Assembly: GCA_002342985.1 (NCBI GenBank)
Contig: DDRC01000241.1
Span: 4,281-12,690, forward strand
DNA from: Flavobacteriales bacterium UBA2426
GTDB lineage: Bacteria; Bacteroidota; Bacteroidia; Flavobacteriales_F; PHOS-HE28
Length of the DNA: 8,410 bases
Direction: 5' to 3'
Below are positions 1-7,000 of the stretch, piece by piece (within the stretch, counting starts at the first letter, position 1; the number at the start of each line of letters is the position of its first letter). The notes below the pieces were generated by a model. The model was not told the origin of the DNA, did no database searches, and worked only from the letters and a program-made list of their open reading frames with translations. The translations under genes were made by a program, and so were the position numbers.

Positions 1-708
1 AGCCCAAGCGGATACAATCCGGCCGTGCCCTTCGACCTCCATGTGTTCGCTGGCGCCCGGGAAGCTGCACAGGGCCCTGGAACCGATGTGCTGGTGTTCC
101 ATGGCGCCACCGATGCCCCCACCGTGGATGTGTTCGAGAGCGCTGTGGTGAACACCACGATCGTGGACGATCTCGCCTATGCTGAATTCAATGGCTACCT
201 GGAGCTCCCGACGCTCGACTTCACTGTGCAGATCCGCACCGCAGATGGCGCCACCACCGTGGCCACCTACTCGGCTCCGCTGCAGACGCTGAACCTTGAA
301 GGCGCTGCTCTCACCGTGCTGGCGAGCGGATTCCTCGCTCCTGCCAACAACAGCAACGGTCCTGCCTTCGGGCTCTGGGTGGCTTCGCCCCTGGGTGGTG
401 ATCTGCTGCAACTGCCCGTCGTCACCAGCGTCAGCGAGCTGAATGGCTCGGTCAGCGAACTGAGCGTGTGGCCGAATCCTGCAAACGACGGCGCCCTGCT
501 GAATGCCGTGGCGATGGAGGGCACCGTGGCCGAGGTGAGCATCCTGGATGCCGCCGGCCGCACGGTGCAGTCCCTCGGTACCCGCCAATTCGCCCAAGGC
601 TCCACCCAGCTCGCCATCGAGACCAGCGGTCTGGCCAACGGCACCTACACGGTGGCGCTCCGCGGTGAGAACCTCGTGCGCAGCATCCCGCTGATGATCG
701 CCCGCTGA
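1..708 (+). CDS. Secreted DUF4397-like protein with T9SS type A sorting domain (5'-truncated)
   Basis: The reading frame is open from base 1, so the gene starts upstream; the GTG at 25 is just an internal codon. 235 residues are visible. Residues 1-27 look like the end of a preceding repeat. Residues 28 to about 140 resemble DUF4397, with the signature HGATDAPTVDV at 34-44 and alternating hydrophobic beta strands. DUF4397 occurs, often in tandem, in secreted and surface proteins; its function is not known. Residues about 152-235 match a T9SS type A (Por secretion) sorting domain: WPNPANDG near 157, then VSILDAAGRTV, and a closing GLANGTYTVAL stretch. That domain directs outer-membrane export and usually cell-surface attachment in Bacteroidota. 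The stop is TGA at 706-708, followed by a hairpin terminator. Surface localisation is well supported; the DUF4397 call is moderately sure and the ligand or role is unknown. Confidence 0.85.
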   Translation, partial: SPSGYNPAVPFDLHVFAGAREAAQGPGTDVLVFHGATDAPTVDVFESAVVNTTIVDDLAYAEFNGYLELPTLDFTVQIRTADGATTVATYSAPLQTLNLEGAALTVLASGFLAPANNSNGPAFGLWVASPLGGDLLQLPVVTSVSELNGSVSELSVWPNPANDGALLNAVAMEGTVAEVSILDAAGRTVQSLGTRQFAQGSTQLAIETSGLANGTYTVALRGENLVRSIPLMIAR

Positions 709-732
709 TTCCTCGTGGCGACGTCTGTCGCG

Positions 733-765
733 AAGGGGCCCCCGATGGTTTGGAGGGGGCCCCTT
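733..765 (+). terminator. Rho-independent-type terminator hairpin
   Basis: A perfect 11-bp inverted repeat (AAGGGGCCCCC at 733-743 pairs with GGGGGCCCCTT at 755-765) encloses an 11-base loop. It starts 25 bases after the stop codon of the DUF4397 gene and is followed by a weak pyrimidine-rich tract (CCTATTTCT). The stem is very GC-rich and stable. The T tract is poor, but the position right after a stop codon and before a new transcription unit fits a terminator. Confidence 0.8.
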
Positions 766-827
766 CCTATTTCTGCGAACCATCACCGCCCCTCGCTGTT
801 TAGTCACGGAATTGTAACGCAACCGGC

Positions 828-835
828 TACTTTCG
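828..835 (+). promoter_or_regulatory. Candidate Bacteroidota -7 box for the MerR gene
   Basis: TACTTTCG matches the Bacteroidota -7 consensus TAnnTTTG at all but one fixed position and lies 10 bases before the ATG at 846. It sits at the end of a relatively AT-rich patch (797-820) in an otherwise GC-rich leader. No good -33 TTTG element is seen at the usual spacing (about 19-21 bases), so the call rests on the -7 box and position. The AT-rich patch could also hold the regulator's own operator, but I see no convincing palindrome in it. Confidence 0.4.
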
Positions 836-845
836 ACGCACTCCC

Positions 846-1751
846 ATGGGTCCTTATCTGATGCGGTTCCACATCCGCGACCTTGAGCAATTCACCGGCG
901 TGAAGGCCCACACCATCCGGGTCTGGGAGCGCCGCTATGGCCTGTTGAAACCGGACCGTACGGACACGAACATCAGGACCTATGACCTGGATGAGCTGAA
1001 GACCATCCTGAACGTCGCCTTCCTCAACCAGCACGGTCACAAGATCTCCCGCATCGCGGCTATGAGCCCTGAAGAGCGGGAGCGCATGGTGCGGGAAACG
1101 GCCCAAGGTGAGCCCACGCCGGAAGGAATCCTCAATACGCTCGTAGTGGCCATGCTCGGATTCGATGAGACGGTCTTCGAGCGCACCTGCGATGAGCACG
1201 AGCAGCAGCATGGCTTCCGCTCACTGGTAGAGGATGTGCTGGTGAAGCTCATGGAGCGCATCGGCATCCTCTGGCAGAGCAGTGCCATTTGCCCTGCGCA
1301 GGAGCACTTCGTGAGCAACCTGATGCGGCAGCGCCTCATCGTGAATACCGCGCGGCTGCAGCCGGCTTCGGGCACAGGAGCCCTCAATGTGCTCTATCTT
1401 CCAGAGGACGAGATCCATGAACTGGGGCTGCTGTACCTGAACTACCTGCTCCGTGCGAATGGCCAACGGACCATCTACTTGGGCCAGAGCGTGCCGCAGA
1501 GCGACCTCCGGCAGGTGGTAACCCTCTACGGAAGCGCGATCCGGTTCATCACCTTGCTCGTGGTCCGCCCTGCGCCGGAGGATGCCAAGGCCTACCTGGC
1601 CCAGCTCCGCGAGGCGATGCCTGAGGACCGGGTGAGCTTTGTTGCCGCCGGGCTCACCGTGCGCCACATCCCGCAGAAGGAGGCCCCACGCGGCGTGCTG
1701 CTGCTGCCCGACCTGAATGCCGTGATCGCCGAGTTGGTCGGTCCGCGCTAA
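846..1751 (+). CDS. MerR-family regulator with cobalamin-binding light-sensor domain (CarH/LitR type)
   Basis: 301 residues. Residues 7-75 form a MerR winged helix-turn-helix DNA-binding domain (IRDLEQFTGVKAHTIRVWERR, then the wing segment RTDTNIRTY). Residues about 90-172 are the helical B12-binding cap with the W-x9-EH signature (W143, E153, H154). Residues about 178-298 are a Rossmann-like cobalamin-binding domain with E-x-H-x-x-G (E189, H191, G194), where H191 is the expected lower axial ligand of cobalt. In characterised CarH proteins, adenosylcobalamin drives tetramer formation and promoter repression in the dark, and light breaks the complex; usual targets are carotenoid genes. No such genes are visible here. 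The residue after W143 is Gln, where Thermus CarH has the His that binds cobalt after illumination. ATG 846 follows a -7-like box; ATG 861, five codons in, is a credible alternative start. The stop overlaps that of the convergent oxidase gene. Confidence 0.9.
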   Translation: MGPYLMRFHIRDLEQFTGVKAHTIRVWERRYGLLKPDRTDTNIRTYDLDELKTILNVAFLNQHGHKISRIAAMSPEERERMVRETAQGEPTPEGILNTLVVAMLGFDETVFERTCDEHEQQHGFRSLVEDVLVKLMERIGILWQSSAICPAQEHFVSNLMRQRLIVNTARLQPASGTGALNVLYLPEDEIHELGLLYLNYLLRANGQRTIYLGQSVPQSDLRQVVTLYGSAIRFITLLVVRPAPEDAKAYLAQLREAMPEDRVSFVAAGLTVRHIPQKEAPRGVLLLPDLNAVIAELVGPR

Positions 1752-3151
1752 GGCAGCACCTTCCCGGGATTCATGATTCCCTGGGGATCGAAGGCGGCCT
1801 TGATGCCGCGCATGAGCGCGATCTGCACATCGCTGAAGGCGATGTCCATATAGGGCCGCTGCACCAGGCCGATGCCATGCTCGCCGCTCAGGGTGCCTCC
1901 CAGGGATACGGTGAGCTCGAAGATCTCGCGGATGGCCTTCGGCAGCTCCTGCTCCCAGAACGCATCGGGGAGGTCGCCCTTGATGATGTTCACGTGCAGG
2001 TTCCCATCCCCGGCATGTCCGTAGCACACACTGGTGAATCCATGCCGGCGGCCGATCTCCTTCACCCCGGCCAGCAGCCGGGGAAGCGCGAAGCGCGGAA
2101 CCACGGTATCCTCCTCCTTGTACACGCTGTGGGCCTTCACGCTCACCGGCACGCTCCGTCGCATGCGCCACAGGGCATCCTTCTCAGCGCTGGTCTCCGC
2201 GAAGAGCACCTCCCCGGCCCCATGCCCTTCCATCACGCCGAGCACGGTCTCGCAATCCCGCATCACGGCATCGGCATGGTCGCCGTCCACCTCGATCAGC
2301 AGATAGGCCCCTGGATCGGCGGTCACCTGCGCCGGCAGGCCCTCTGTGTAGCGAAGCGTCCAGGCGATGGCGTCGCGCTCCATGAATTCCATGGCACTGG
2401 GAGTGACGCCGGCCCTGAAGGTCGCGCTCACTGCCTCGCACGCCCGCTCGGCACTGGCGAATGGGACCAGCATCAGCCGCGTTTCCTTGGGCAGCGGAAC
2501 CAGCTTGAGCACGGCCTTGGTGATGATGCCGAGGGTGCCCTCGCTGCCTACGACGAGCCGGGTGAGATCGTATCCCGTAGCGTTCTTCAGCGTGTTCGCC
2601 CCGGTCCAGATGACCTCGCCGCCCGGGAGCACCACTTCCAGGTTGAGCACGAAATCGCGGGTGACGCCGTATTTCACCGCCCTCGGGCCGCCGGCGTTCT
2701 CCGCGATATTCCCGCCGATGGTGCAGCTGCCCCGGCTGCTGGGGTCGGGCGGGTAATACAGCCCTGCGGCAGCCACGGCATCCTGCAGCACCTGGGTGAT
2801 CACCCCGGGCTGCACCACCACCTGCAGATTCCGCTCATCGATGGCCTCGATGGCATTCATGCGGTCAACCGCAAGGCCTACGCCGCCATGCACGGAGAGC
2901 GCCCCGCCACTGAGGCCGGTGCGGCCGCCGATCGGGGTGACGGGCAGCGCATGCCGGGCGCAGATCCGCACCGTTTCGGCCACCTGGGCGGTGGTCAATG
3001 GCCGCGCCACCACCGCAGGAGGGTAGCTCAGGTCCTCGGTCTCGTCATGCCCATAGGCCAATCGTGCATCCTCCTCGCGTGAAAGCCCCTCGGGGCCGAG
3101 CACGGCCATCAAGGCGGCATATGCCGATTCGGGCACCTCGTGGTAAGTCAT
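1748..3151 (-). CDS. FAD-linked oxidase, GlcD-type 2-hydroxyacid dehydrogenase
   Basis: 467 residues from ATG at 3151-3149. It belongs to the VAO/GlcD flavoprotein family, which oxidises 2-hydroxyacids such as glycolate, D-lactate or D-2-hydroxyglutarate. The N-terminal FAD-binding domain (about 45-220) has IGGRTGLSGG at 74-83, PPDPSSRGSCTIGGNIAENA at 134-153 and VGSEGTLG at 201-208. The C-terminal substrate domain (about 225-465) has EEDTVVP at 346-352, GHAGDGNLHVN at 378-388, GEHGIG at 423-428 and NPGK at 461-464; the His-rich motifs are the usual metal and substrate site. Length is close to E. coli GlcD (about 499). No GlcE or GlcF (Fe-S) partner lies beside it, so it probably works alone or with partners elsewhere; the exact substrate cannot be told. 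The frame is open upstream to 3451, but the extra 100 codons run antisense through the channel gene and lack homology-like sequence. Stop is TAG at 1750-1748. Confidence 0.93.
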   Translation of the reverse strand: MTYHEVPESAYAALMAVLGPEGLSREEDARLAYGHDETEDLSYPPAVVARPLTTAQVAETVRICARHALPVTPIGGRTGLSGGALSVHGGVGLAVDRMNAIEAIDERNLQVVVQPGVITQVLQDAVAAAGLYYPPDPSSRGSCTIGGNIAENAGGPRAVKYGVTRDFVLNLEVVLPGGEVIWTGANTLKNATGYDLTRLVVGSEGTLGIITKAVLKLVPLPKETRLMLVPFASAERACEAVSATFRAGVTPSAMEFMERDAIAWTLRYTEGLPAQVTADPGAYLLIEVDGDHADAVMRDCETVLGVMEGHGAGEVLFAETSAEKDALWRMRRSVPVSVKAHSVYKEEDTVVPRFALPRLLAGVKEIGRRHGFTSVCYGHAGDGNLHVNIIKGDLPDAFWEQELPKAIREIFELTVSLGGTLSGEHGIGLVQRPYMDIAFSDVQIALMRGIKAAFDPQGIMNPGKVLP

Positions 3152-3155
3152 GGCG

Positions 3156-3163
3156 CGAAGTTG
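3156..3163 (-). promoter_or_regulatory. Candidate -7 box for the FAD-oxidase gene
   Basis: On the minus strand CAACTTCG (3163 to 3156) resembles TAnnTTTG with two mismatches and ends four bases before the ATG at 3151. The spacing equals that of the channel gene's box on the other strand, which suggests a leaderless or nearly leaderless transcript. No clear -33 element was found at the usual distance. It supports the 3151 start over the longer frame, but only weakly. Confidence 0.3.
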
Positions 3164-3230
3164 CGCACCACGGGCCTGCTCCGCACGCCAAGCCCTCACG
3201 GATTCCGCTGCCATGGAAACGTCCGGGGCG

Positions 3231-3238
3231 CATCTTTG
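3231..3238 (+). promoter_or_regulatory. Candidate -7 box for the potassium channel gene
   Basis: CATCTTTG differs from the Bacteroidota -7 consensus TAnnTTTG only at the first base and ends four bases before the ATG at 3243. A poor -33 candidate (GCTG at 3207-3210) lies 20 bases upstream. The predicted transcription start would fall at or next to the ATG, giving a leaderless transcript. This box, with the divergent box at 3156-3163, occupies the 91-base gap between the two genes. Confidence 0.45.
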
Positions 3239-3242
3239 CCCT

Positions 3243-4052
3243 ATGCCCATCGCAACCGGGAAGCTCAAGCAGCAATTGCGCGTCATCGTGTTCGGTGCGA
3301 GCACGCCCAGCGGACGGCTCTTCGATCTGGTGCTGCTCGCGCTGATCCTGATCAGCGTGGCACTGGTCTTCCTGGAGAGCGTTTCCGAGGTGCGCGAACG
3401 GTACGGGCTGGCGCTTCGGGTCGCCGAGTTCACCATCACCGGGCTGTTCACGGCGGAATACCTGATACGCCTCTGGATCAGCGAGCGGCGATTGGCCTAC
3501 GCCGTCAGCTTCTACGGCCTGGTGGACCTGCTCGCCATCATCCCCACCTATCTGAGCCTGCTCGTGCCGGGGTCGCAGGCCTTGGCCGTGGTGCGGGCGC
3601 TCCGCCTCACCCGCATCTTCAGGGTCCTGCGCATGCTGGAGTACGTGGCCGAGGCCAGGCTGCTGCTCGTGGCGCTATACGCGAGCCGCCACCGCATCAT
3701 CGTCTTCATGCTGGCGGTGCTGGCGATGGTCACCGTGTTCGGGGCCATCATGTACCTGGTGGAGCCGCACGAAGCCGGCTTCACGAGCGTGCCCCGGAGC
3801 ATCTACTGGGCGATCGTCACGCTCACCACGGTCGGCTACGGTGACATCGCGCCGGTAACCCCGTTAGGCCAGGCCATCGCCGCCTGCATCATGATCCTCG
3901 GCTATGCGATCATCGCCATCCCCACCGGCATCGTCAGCGTGGAGATCGCCCGGCAGACGGACCGTTTGAAGCAGCGCCACTGCGCAAGCTGCGGCAAGGA
4001 CATGAAGCTCGCGGATGCGCGCTTCTGCCCGCACTGCGGAAAGGCGCTCTGA
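3243..4052 (+). CDS. Six-helix voltage-gated potassium channel with C-terminal zinc ribbon
   Basis: 269 residues, an inner-membrane channel of the Ion_trans (Kv-like) family. S1 is about 26-46, S2 about 60-80 (acidic E72), S3 about 90-108 (D95), S4 about 114-133 with arginines every third residue (R118, R121, R124, R127, R130), S5 about 150-173, a pore loop with the potassium filter TTVGYGD at 195-201, and S6 about 207-235 (GYAIIAIPTGIV). The regular S4 arginines with acidic partners in S2 and S3 predict true voltage gating, and the filter predicts K+ selectivity. After S6 comes a short basic linker and a CxxC-x11-CxxC zinc ribbon (C247, C250, C262, C265) that should lie in the cytoplasm. ATG 3243 is preferred over the upstream GTG at 3150 because hydrophobic and family-like sequence begins only after it and a -7-like box sits just before it. 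It stops two bases before the convergent giant gene ends. Confidence 0.93.
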   Translation: MPIATGKLKQQLRVIVFGASTPSGRLFDLVLLALILISVALVFLESVSEVRERYGLALRVAEFTITGLFTAEYLIRLWISERRLAYAVSFYGLVDLLAIIPTYLSLLVPGSQALAVVRALRLTRIFRVLRMLEYVAEARLLLVALYASRHRIIVFMLAVLAMVTVFGAIMYLVEPHEAGFTSVPRSIYWAIVTLTTVGYGDIAPVTPLGQAIAACIMILGYAIIAIPTGIVSVEIARQTDRLKQRHCASCGKDMKLADARFCPHCGKAL

Positions 4053-4054
4053 CC

Positions 4055-7000
4055 TCAATCGAGCAAGGTGACGTGACCGATGAAATCGCGGGCATCGCCA
4101 TCGCGCTCCACCAGCACCTTCCACACGTAGACGTCAACGACCGGCGGGCGACCGCCGACCGTGCCGTCCCAGCCCGTATGCCGGTCCTCGGTGGTCCAGA
4201 CCTCCAATCCCCAGCGGTCGAAGATCATCAGCTTGTAGCGCCAACCCTCGTAGCCGTTGATGATGGGCCGGAAGGTCTCGTTGCGGTCGTCGCCGTTGGG
4301 CGTGAAGGTATTGGGGACGAAGACCACCGGGTCGCTGCCCACGAGTTGGAACTTGCAGATGGTATCGGGGCAGGCGAACTGGTTGACCGACACCAGGCAT
4401 ACGGTATAGCCGCCGCCGTCGGCAGGAAAGAGATGGAGGGGGTGCGTCTCCGACGATGACTCGCCATCACCGAAGTCCCAGGCATACTGGACAGCGCCCT
4501 GGCTGAGGTTGCTGAACTGGAGGGCGTTGCGCACGCTCACCAGCGTGTCGGAAGTGAAGTCGGCCATGGGGGTGGGATTAACCACAATGGCAGCCGGCGC
4601 CACCAGCGTATCGGTGCACCCGCCCGCCCCGGTTGCGATGAGCGTGATGGAATAGGTGCCCGGTTGCGCATAGCTGTGCAGCGGCGCATCGGCCACCGCA
4701 CCCGTGCCGTCGCCGAAGCGCCAGCGGTATGCATAGGCGTTGATGGAGGTATTGGTGAATGCGATCGGCCGACCCGCACAGGCCGGCTGCGGAAGCGCAG
4801 TGAAGGAGGCTTCCGGCGTGGGATGCACCGTGAAGGTCTCCTGATGCTCATCGGTGCAGCCGAACTGGTTCTCGGCGGTCAAGGTGACGGTGTAGGTGCC
4901 GGGTGCATCAAAGGTGACGGTCGGCTGATTCAGCAGGGAGGACTGGCCGTTGCCCAGGTCCCATTGATACCCGATGGCGCCCTGCGAGGCATTCAGCGTC
5001 TGCACGGTGACCGGCGAAGTGCAGCTCTGCGAAGCCGAGAGGCTGAAGGCGGCGACCGGCAGCGGATGCGCCACGATTTGCGCGGAGAGCGTGTCGGAGC
5101 AGCCGTTCACATTCTCTGCGATGAGCGTGACCGTATAGGCGCCGGGGGCCGTATAGGTATGGAAAGGCTCGGCGAGGGCCGAACTGTTCCCGTCACCGAA
5201 ATCCCATTGGTAGAAGCCCGCTCCGGTTGAAGCGTTGGCGAAGGCCACATCCAGATCGATGCACCCGTCACCGGGCGTCGGCGTGAAGGCCGCCACCGGG
5301 GTGATGCTCACCAAGGCATTCTGCGTGACTGAAGCGGTGCAGCCGTTCACGGCGCTCGTCACCGTTAGCGTGACCGGATAGGAGCCGCTGCCGGCATAGC
5401 TGTGCGCGGGCGAGGTGAGCGTGCTGGTACCGCCATCCCCGAAAGTCCACTGTGATCCGCTCACACCCGCGGTGGTGTTGGTGAAGGTGAGTTCCCCGCC
5501 CACGCAAACGCCTTGCGGGCTGATGGTGAACGAGGGCTCCGGCGCGGGCAGCACGGTCACCTGCTGGCTGTACTGGTCGAATCCGCAGCCGAACGCGGAT
5601 AGCTCGATGGTATAGGTGCCGGGAACGGTGTAGGTATGCACTGGATCGGCCAGTAGGCTGGTGTTGCCATCGCCGAGGTCCCAATAGAGCGCGGTGTCCC
5701 CCAATGTGTAGTGGGTCAGCTCGACGGTCAGCGGCGCGCAGCCCTGCACGGGATCGGCATTGAAGAAGGCCGTGACCTCATTGGGCAGCACGGTGATGGT
5801 GTAGGTGGCTGTATCCGATCCGCAGGCGTTGGAAGCGACGAGGGTGATGGTGTAGGGCGTACCGACCGTATCGGCGGCATAGGTGTGCGTCACGATGGGC
5901 GAACCCGATGCACTGGTGGCGCCGTCACCGAAATCCCAGCTGAACGCATCGGGCAAGCCATAGCTCACGTTGGCGAAGGGCACCTGAGCGAAAGCGCAGT
6001 GCTCATCCACGTTAGGCCCGAAGACGGCCGTAGGCGCGGGCAGCACGGTCACGTCCACGGTGGCGGCATCCGATCCGCAGGCATTGGTGGCGGTGAGCGT
6101 CACCGGATAGACCACGGCATCCTCCGGATCCATCGGGAAGGTGAAGGGCGGCGGCCACTGCTGTCCGCTAGCCCCCAGCCCTCCGAAGTCCCAGGCATAG
6201 AGCAGACCATCTCCCACCGACAGGTTGTCGAAATCGACCGTCAAAGGGCCGCAGCCGCTCACGGTGCTCAGCTGCGGATCGGCCACCGGCACATCCCATA
6301 CGGTCACCGTGCTGGTGATGGTATCCGTGCAGCCAGCGCCGGTGCTCACCACCAGCGTCACATCGTAGTCGCCAGTGGCGCCGAAGGCATGGCTCGGCGA
6401 GGTTGAATTCGAAGCACCGCCATCACCGAAGGTCCACTCCGATGCGGTGAAGCCGGCGCTGACGTTGGTGAACAGGAAGGGCACGTTGGCGCAGGCCACC
6501 GGATCGTGCGTGAAGCCCGCCACCGGCAACGGCTGCACGGTGACGGTGGCATCGTCGCTGCTTGAGCAGCCGGTAGCAGGGTCGGTGTACTGATAGGTGA
6601 CGGGATTGCCTCCGGGCAGTGCGAGGAGCGGGTCGAAGCTCCCGTTGGCATCCACGCCTGTGCCGGCCCATACCCCCCCGGGCGGATCAGCCGTGAGCTG
6701 CTGCATGCCCCCATCGAGGCATACGCTGATATCGCCTCCGGCATTCACAGCTGGCAGCGCATTCACCACCACGGTCACCTGGTCCTGCAGCAGGCATGTG
6801 GCCGTGCCGAAGGAATAGGTGAGCGTGTAGGTGCCCGGAACATCCGTGCTGAGCGAACCGCCAGTTGTCACCTGCGTGCCCGCCCATGTGCCGCCTGCCG
6901 GGGTGCCCACCAGCTGCAGAGCGCCTGAGCCTGCGCATACCGCGGTATCATTCCCCGCGAATGCGGGGGTGGTGATGGGCTGGATGTCCACCGTGAGCTG

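Noticed and set aside
797..820. Possible MerR/CarH operator palindrome upstream of the MerR gene
   Set aside because: Only the outer bases (GTT...AAC) and a few scattered inner positions are symmetric, which is not more than chance; kept only as an AT-rich candidate regulatory patch.
1221..2171. 316-codon open frame on the minus strand
   Set aside because: It runs antisense through the MerR gene and then out of frame through the oxidase gene, crossing two well-supported genes. Its product is Arg/Ala/His-rich without domains.
1877..3082. 401-codon open frame on the plus strand
   Set aside because: It is antisense to the oxidase gene, whose protein shows all family motifs. The translated sequence is rich in His, Pro, Gly and Arg and shows no recognisable domain, as expected for a shadow frame in GC-rich DNA.
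3231..3238. Sigma-70 type -35/-10 promoters in the intergenic gaps
   Set aside because: No TTGACA/TATAAT pair with 16-18 base spacing was found in 709-845 or 3152-3242; the Bacteroidota-type box fits better.
3150..3242. N-terminal extension of the channel from a GTG at 3150
   Set aside because: The extra 31 residues are not membrane-like or family-like, would overlap the oxidase start, and would place the -7-like box inside the coding region.
3152..3451. N-terminal extension of the FAD oxidase to 3451
   Set aside because: The added 100 codons are mostly antisense to the channel's first helices, are Ser/Arg-rich and do not resemble the family. The ATG at 3151 gives the normal length.
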